NCBI RefSeq assembly: GCF_052089425.1
Contig: NZ_JBQCZW010000063.1
Span: 1 to 6,790, forward strand
Source: Ancrocorticia sp052089425
GTDB lineage: Bacteria; Actinomycetota; Actinomycetes; Actinomycetales; Actinomycetaceae
DNA length: 6,790 bases
Direction of reading: 5' to 3'
The notes beneath the pieces are model-generated. The model saw only the letters and a list, made by a program, of their open reading frames with translations. It searched no databases and was not told the origin of the DNA. Positions within the stretch are counted from its first letter, which is position 1; each line of letters opens with the position of its first letter. The translations under genes were made by a program, and so were the position numbers. Shown one piece after another: positions 4,524 through 6,790 of the stretch.

Positions 4524-5825
4524 ATGCCAAACACCAATGACTCGTGGACCTTCGAAACTCTGCAGGTTCACGCAGGACAGACACCCGATTCCCAATACGG
4601 AGCCCGGGCCCTTCCGATCTATCAGACAACCTCCTATGTGTTTCAGGACGCCGAACAGGCAGCAGGCCGCTTCGCGCTCACAGATCCGGGTCCCATCTAC
4701 ACCCGCCTGAACAACCCGACGGTTGGCGTGGTAGAAGAACGCATCGCAGCTCTTGAAGGTGGAGCCGCAGCCCTGCTGTTGGCCTCGGGTGAAGCCGCTG
4801 AGTTCTACACCTTCCTCAATCTTGCGCAGGCTGGAGACAATATCGTTTCCTCACCCTCGCTGTACGGCGGCACGTACCAGCTGCTGAAAACAACGCTGAA
4901 GCAACTGGGCATTGGCGTTCACTGGGTAGAAGATCCGGACAACCTAGACAGTTGGAAGGCCGCCATCGATGAGAACACGAAGGCTCTCTATGGCGAAACC
5001 ATTCCCAATCCACGCGGGGATATCCTTGACCTTGAGCCACTGGCACAGCTAGCCCATGAACACGGCATTCCCTTGGTTGTGGACAACACGGTGGGCACCC
5101 CCTACAACATCCGCCCGTTCGAACACGGCGTGGACATCGTGGTGGAATCCGCAACGAAGTTCCTAGGCGGGCACGGCACAGCTCTGGGCGGCGTGATCGT
5201 GGAAAAGGGTGACTTCAACTGGGCCAACGGCAACTTCCCGCTTCTGGCCACACCCGATGAGAGCTACAACGGCATCACCTTCTCCGATCTGGGACCCGGC
5301 GGATTCGTCACCCGGATCAGGGCCACGCTGCTCCGTGATACCGGTGCGGCCATTTCACCGTTCAACGCCTTCCTGATCGCTCAGGGCCTCGAAACCCTGT
5401 CATTGCGCATGGAGCGGCATTTGGCCAATACCCACGCCGTCGTCGATTTCCTCGACAAACGCGACGAAGTGGAATTCGTACGTTACTCCGGACTAGTCAC
5501 CTCCCCCTACTACGAGCGCGCACAGAAGTACGCACCCAAGGGCGCTGGCTCCGTATTCACGTTCGAACTCAAGGGCGGGCGTGACGCGGGAATTGCGTTC
5601 GTGGACGCGCTGACGTTGTTTTCGAACCTCGCGAATATCGGCGATGTTCGTTCCCTCGTTATTCACCCGGCTTCCACTACGCATTCGCAGTTGGACGACG
5701 ACGAGTTGGCCGCCTCCGGCATCTCCGCCGGGACCGTGCGCCTTTCGATCGGAATTGAAGGAATCACGGATATCATTGCCGATCTTGAACGTGGCCTAGC
5801 GGCCGCAGCAAAGGTGAACGCCTAG
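4524..5825 (+). CDS. metY: O-acetylhomoserine sulfhydrylase (aminocarboxypropyltransferase)
   Basis: This cytoplasmic PLP enzyme joins O-acetylhomoserine and sulfide to give homocysteine and acetate, the direct sulfhydrylation route to methionine. The protein is a 433-aa Cys/Met-metabolism PLP enzyme. Lys212 in SATKFLGGHG binds PLP, Asp187 in VVDNT contacts the pyridine nitrogen, Tyr59 and Arg61 in YTRLNNP contact the cofactor phosphate of the neighbouring subunit, Tyr114 in SLYGGT stacks on the ring, and Arg376 in GDVRSLVIHPASTTH binds the substrate carboxylate. These positions follow the methionine gamma-lyase family. The internal segment 230-280 fits the longer MetY type rather than MetZ. 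I chose the ATG at 4524 (AGGGAG, 7-nt spacing); the frame is open upstream to 4332, but that part is the structured leader and resembles no protein. An out-of-frame ATG at 4519 is too close to the ribosome site. metX follows with no gap. Confidence 0.94.
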   Translation: MPNTNDSWTFETLQVHAGQTPDSQYGARALPIYQTTSYVFQDAEQAAGRFALTDPGPIYTRLNNPTVGVVEERIAALEGGAAALLLASGEAAEFYTFLNLAQAGDNIVSSPSLYGGTYQLLKTTLKQLGIGVHWVEDPDNLDSWKAAIDENTKALYGETIPNPRGDILDLEPLAQLAHEHGIPLVVDNTVGTPYNIRPFEHGVDIVVESATKFLGGHGTALGGVIVEKGDFNWANGNFPLLATPDESYNGITFSDLGPGGFVTRIRATLLRDTGAAISPFNAFLIAQGLETLSLRMERHLANTHAVVDFLDKRDEVEFVRYSGLVTSPYYERAQKYAPKGAGSVFTFELKGGRDAGIAFVDALTLFSNLANIGDVRSLVIHPASTTHSQLDDDELAASGISAGTVRLSIGIEGITDIIADLERGLAAAAKVNA

Positions 5826-6790
5826 ATGTGTCCTCCACCCGCTCCCCGTTATCTCGTTGGCCATCCGGCGCTCGATCCCGTGACCGATGCCGAACCCATC
5901 GGAGATTATGACACCGGCTACCACCCACGCCCCCGCCTGCGTATTCCCGCGAGCGGAGCGTGGAAGGAAGGCGATGATCCCGGGGAGCGGGTGTTCGCGG
6001 ATCTTGGACCGCTCGAACTCGAGTTGGGTTCGCGCCTGTCCAGCGTCCGTATGGCATACGAGACATGGGGGGAGCTGAACGCGGATGGCAGTAATGCCAT
6101 CCTGCTGTGTCACGCCCTCACCGGTGATTCGCACGCCACCAGCAAATCTGGCAACAGCGGGTGGTGGCATGAGATCGTAGGGCCCGGCAAGGCGCTGGAC
6201 ACCACCAAGTACTTCGTTGTGTGCCCGAACGTGTTGGGCGGGTGCCAAGGCACTACGGGGCCGGCCTCGATCGCGCCCGATGGCCGCCCATGGGGGCCGC
6301 GCTTCCCGGAAATTACTATGCGTGACATGGTGGCAGCTGAGGCCAAGCTGGCCGATTTTCTGGGGATCTCTCGTTGGGCTTTGATTGCTGGCGCATCCTT
6401 CGGCGGCAACCTCGTGATGGAGTGGGCGGCGTCCTTTCCGCAGCGCACCGGCGCCATCGCGGTTCTGGTATCTGGGCCGGCCTCCACCGCGGAGCAAGTT
6501 GCCTACGCCCACTTCCAAAAGCAGGCCATCTTGCAAGATCCCAAGTTCCGGGCGGGCCACTACTACGGCGCGGCCGATGGCGATGGCCCCCATGATGGCC
6601 TCGGCCTTGCCCGCGAGATCGCCCACCTGACCTATCGCTGCGCACCGGAGCTTGCCAGCCGGTTCGATCGCACAGCCCAACAGGGCGAAGATCCCCTCCA
6701 CGGCGGGCGCTTTTCCGTGGAAAGCTACCTGGACTATCACGCCTATAAGCTGGCCATGCGTTTTGACGCCAACAGCTACCTTGTCATCAA
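5826..6790 (+). CDS. metX: Homoserine O-acetyltransferase (C-terminus beyond window)
   Basis: MetX transfers acetyl from acetyl-CoA to L-homoserine, supplying the substrate of MetY. The frame stays open from the ATG at 5826 to the window edge (321 codons). It shows alpha/beta-hydrolase MetX hallmarks: LCHALTGDSHA (94-104), GPGKALDTTKYFVVCPNVLGG (119-139), TTGPASIAPDGRPWGPRFPE, the nucleophile elbow GASFGG with Ser191, AHLTYRC, and FSVESYLDYHAYKLAMRFDA (296-315). The catalytic Asp and His lie further on, outside the window. The ATG directly follows the metY TAG in the same frame, so no earlier start exists. AAAGG (5810-5814) is 11 nt upstream, a long spacing, and translational coupling to metY is likely. 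The first 55 or so residues are an extension not shared with C. glutamicum MetX; a GTG at 5880 is an alternative start without a ribosome site. Confidence 0.93.
   Translation, partial: MCPPPAPRYLVGHPALDPVTDAEPIGDYDTGYHPRPRLRIPASGAWKEGDDPGERVFADLGPLELELGSRLSSVRMAYETWGELNADGSNAILLCHALTGDSHATSKSGNSGWWHEIVGPGKALDTTKYFVVCPNVLGGCQGTTGPASIAPDGRPWGPRFPEITMRDMVAAEAKLADFLGISRWALIAGASFGGNLVMEWAASFPQRTGAIAVLVSGPASTAEQVAYAHFQKQAILQDPKFRAGHYYGAADGDGPHDGLGLAREIAHLTYRCAPELASRFDRTAQQGEDPLHGGRFSVESYLDYHAYKLAMRFDANSYLVI

Noticed and set aside
5796..6740. Open minus-strand frame of about 314 codons opposite metX
   Set aside because: It is an antisense shadow of a well-recognised gene in high-GC DNA, with no recognisable domain.

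Overview
The window comes from a high-GC Gram-positive bacterium (Actinobacteria). The block ppa / dacB / zinc-dependent metalloprotease has the same order and orientation as Rv3628 / Rv3627c / Rv3626c of Mycobacterium tuberculosis. The secreted coiled-coil NlpC/P60 protein and the metY-metX pair are also typical of the phylum. A member of the Actinomycetaceae (Trueperella/Arcanobacterium-like) is my guess from general protein character and GC content; it is inference only.

Layout. On the minus strand, 1-466 is the N-terminal part of a DUF2342-type zinc metalloprotease. It lies 18 bp downstream of dacB (485-1846, minus), a PBP4-type D-Ala-D-Ala carboxypeptidase. Diverging from dacB across about 75 bp is ppa (1921-2421, plus), inorganic pyrophosphatase. 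ppa converges on a secreted NlpC/P60 peptidoglycan hydrolase (2530-4002, minus), and a 19-bp hairpin at 2450-2491 lies between them. A gene-free stretch of about 380 bp (4003-4380) separates the hydrolase from the methionine operon and holds repeats, a candidate operator and the met promoter. metY (4524-5825) and metX (5826 to the window edge) follow on the plus strand, and metX starts on the base after the metY stop.

How the genes work together. dacB and the NlpC/P60 protein both act on cell-wall peptidoglycan outside the membrane. ppa pulls biosynthetic reactions forward by removing pyrophosphate. MetX acetylates homoserine, and MetY replaces the acetyl group with sulfide to give homocysteine, the last intermediate before methionine.

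Most interesting signal. The metYX leader (about 4381-4523) looks like an undescribed regulatory RNA. A sigma70-like promoter is placed so that transcription should start at or next to the ATG at 4381. That ATG opens a seven-codon ORF, MTMRMSH, with three methionine codons. It is followed by perfect inverted repeats (8 bp and 7 bp), by a GGACA segment that can pair with either of two UGUCC segments (one inside the leader ORF), and by a 5-bp hairpin that encloses the metY Shine-Dalgarno sequence. This suggests methionine-responsive ribosome-mediated attenuation. The sequence does not match the SAM riboswitch cores I know. The mechanism is inferred; the ORF and pairings are visible in the sequence.
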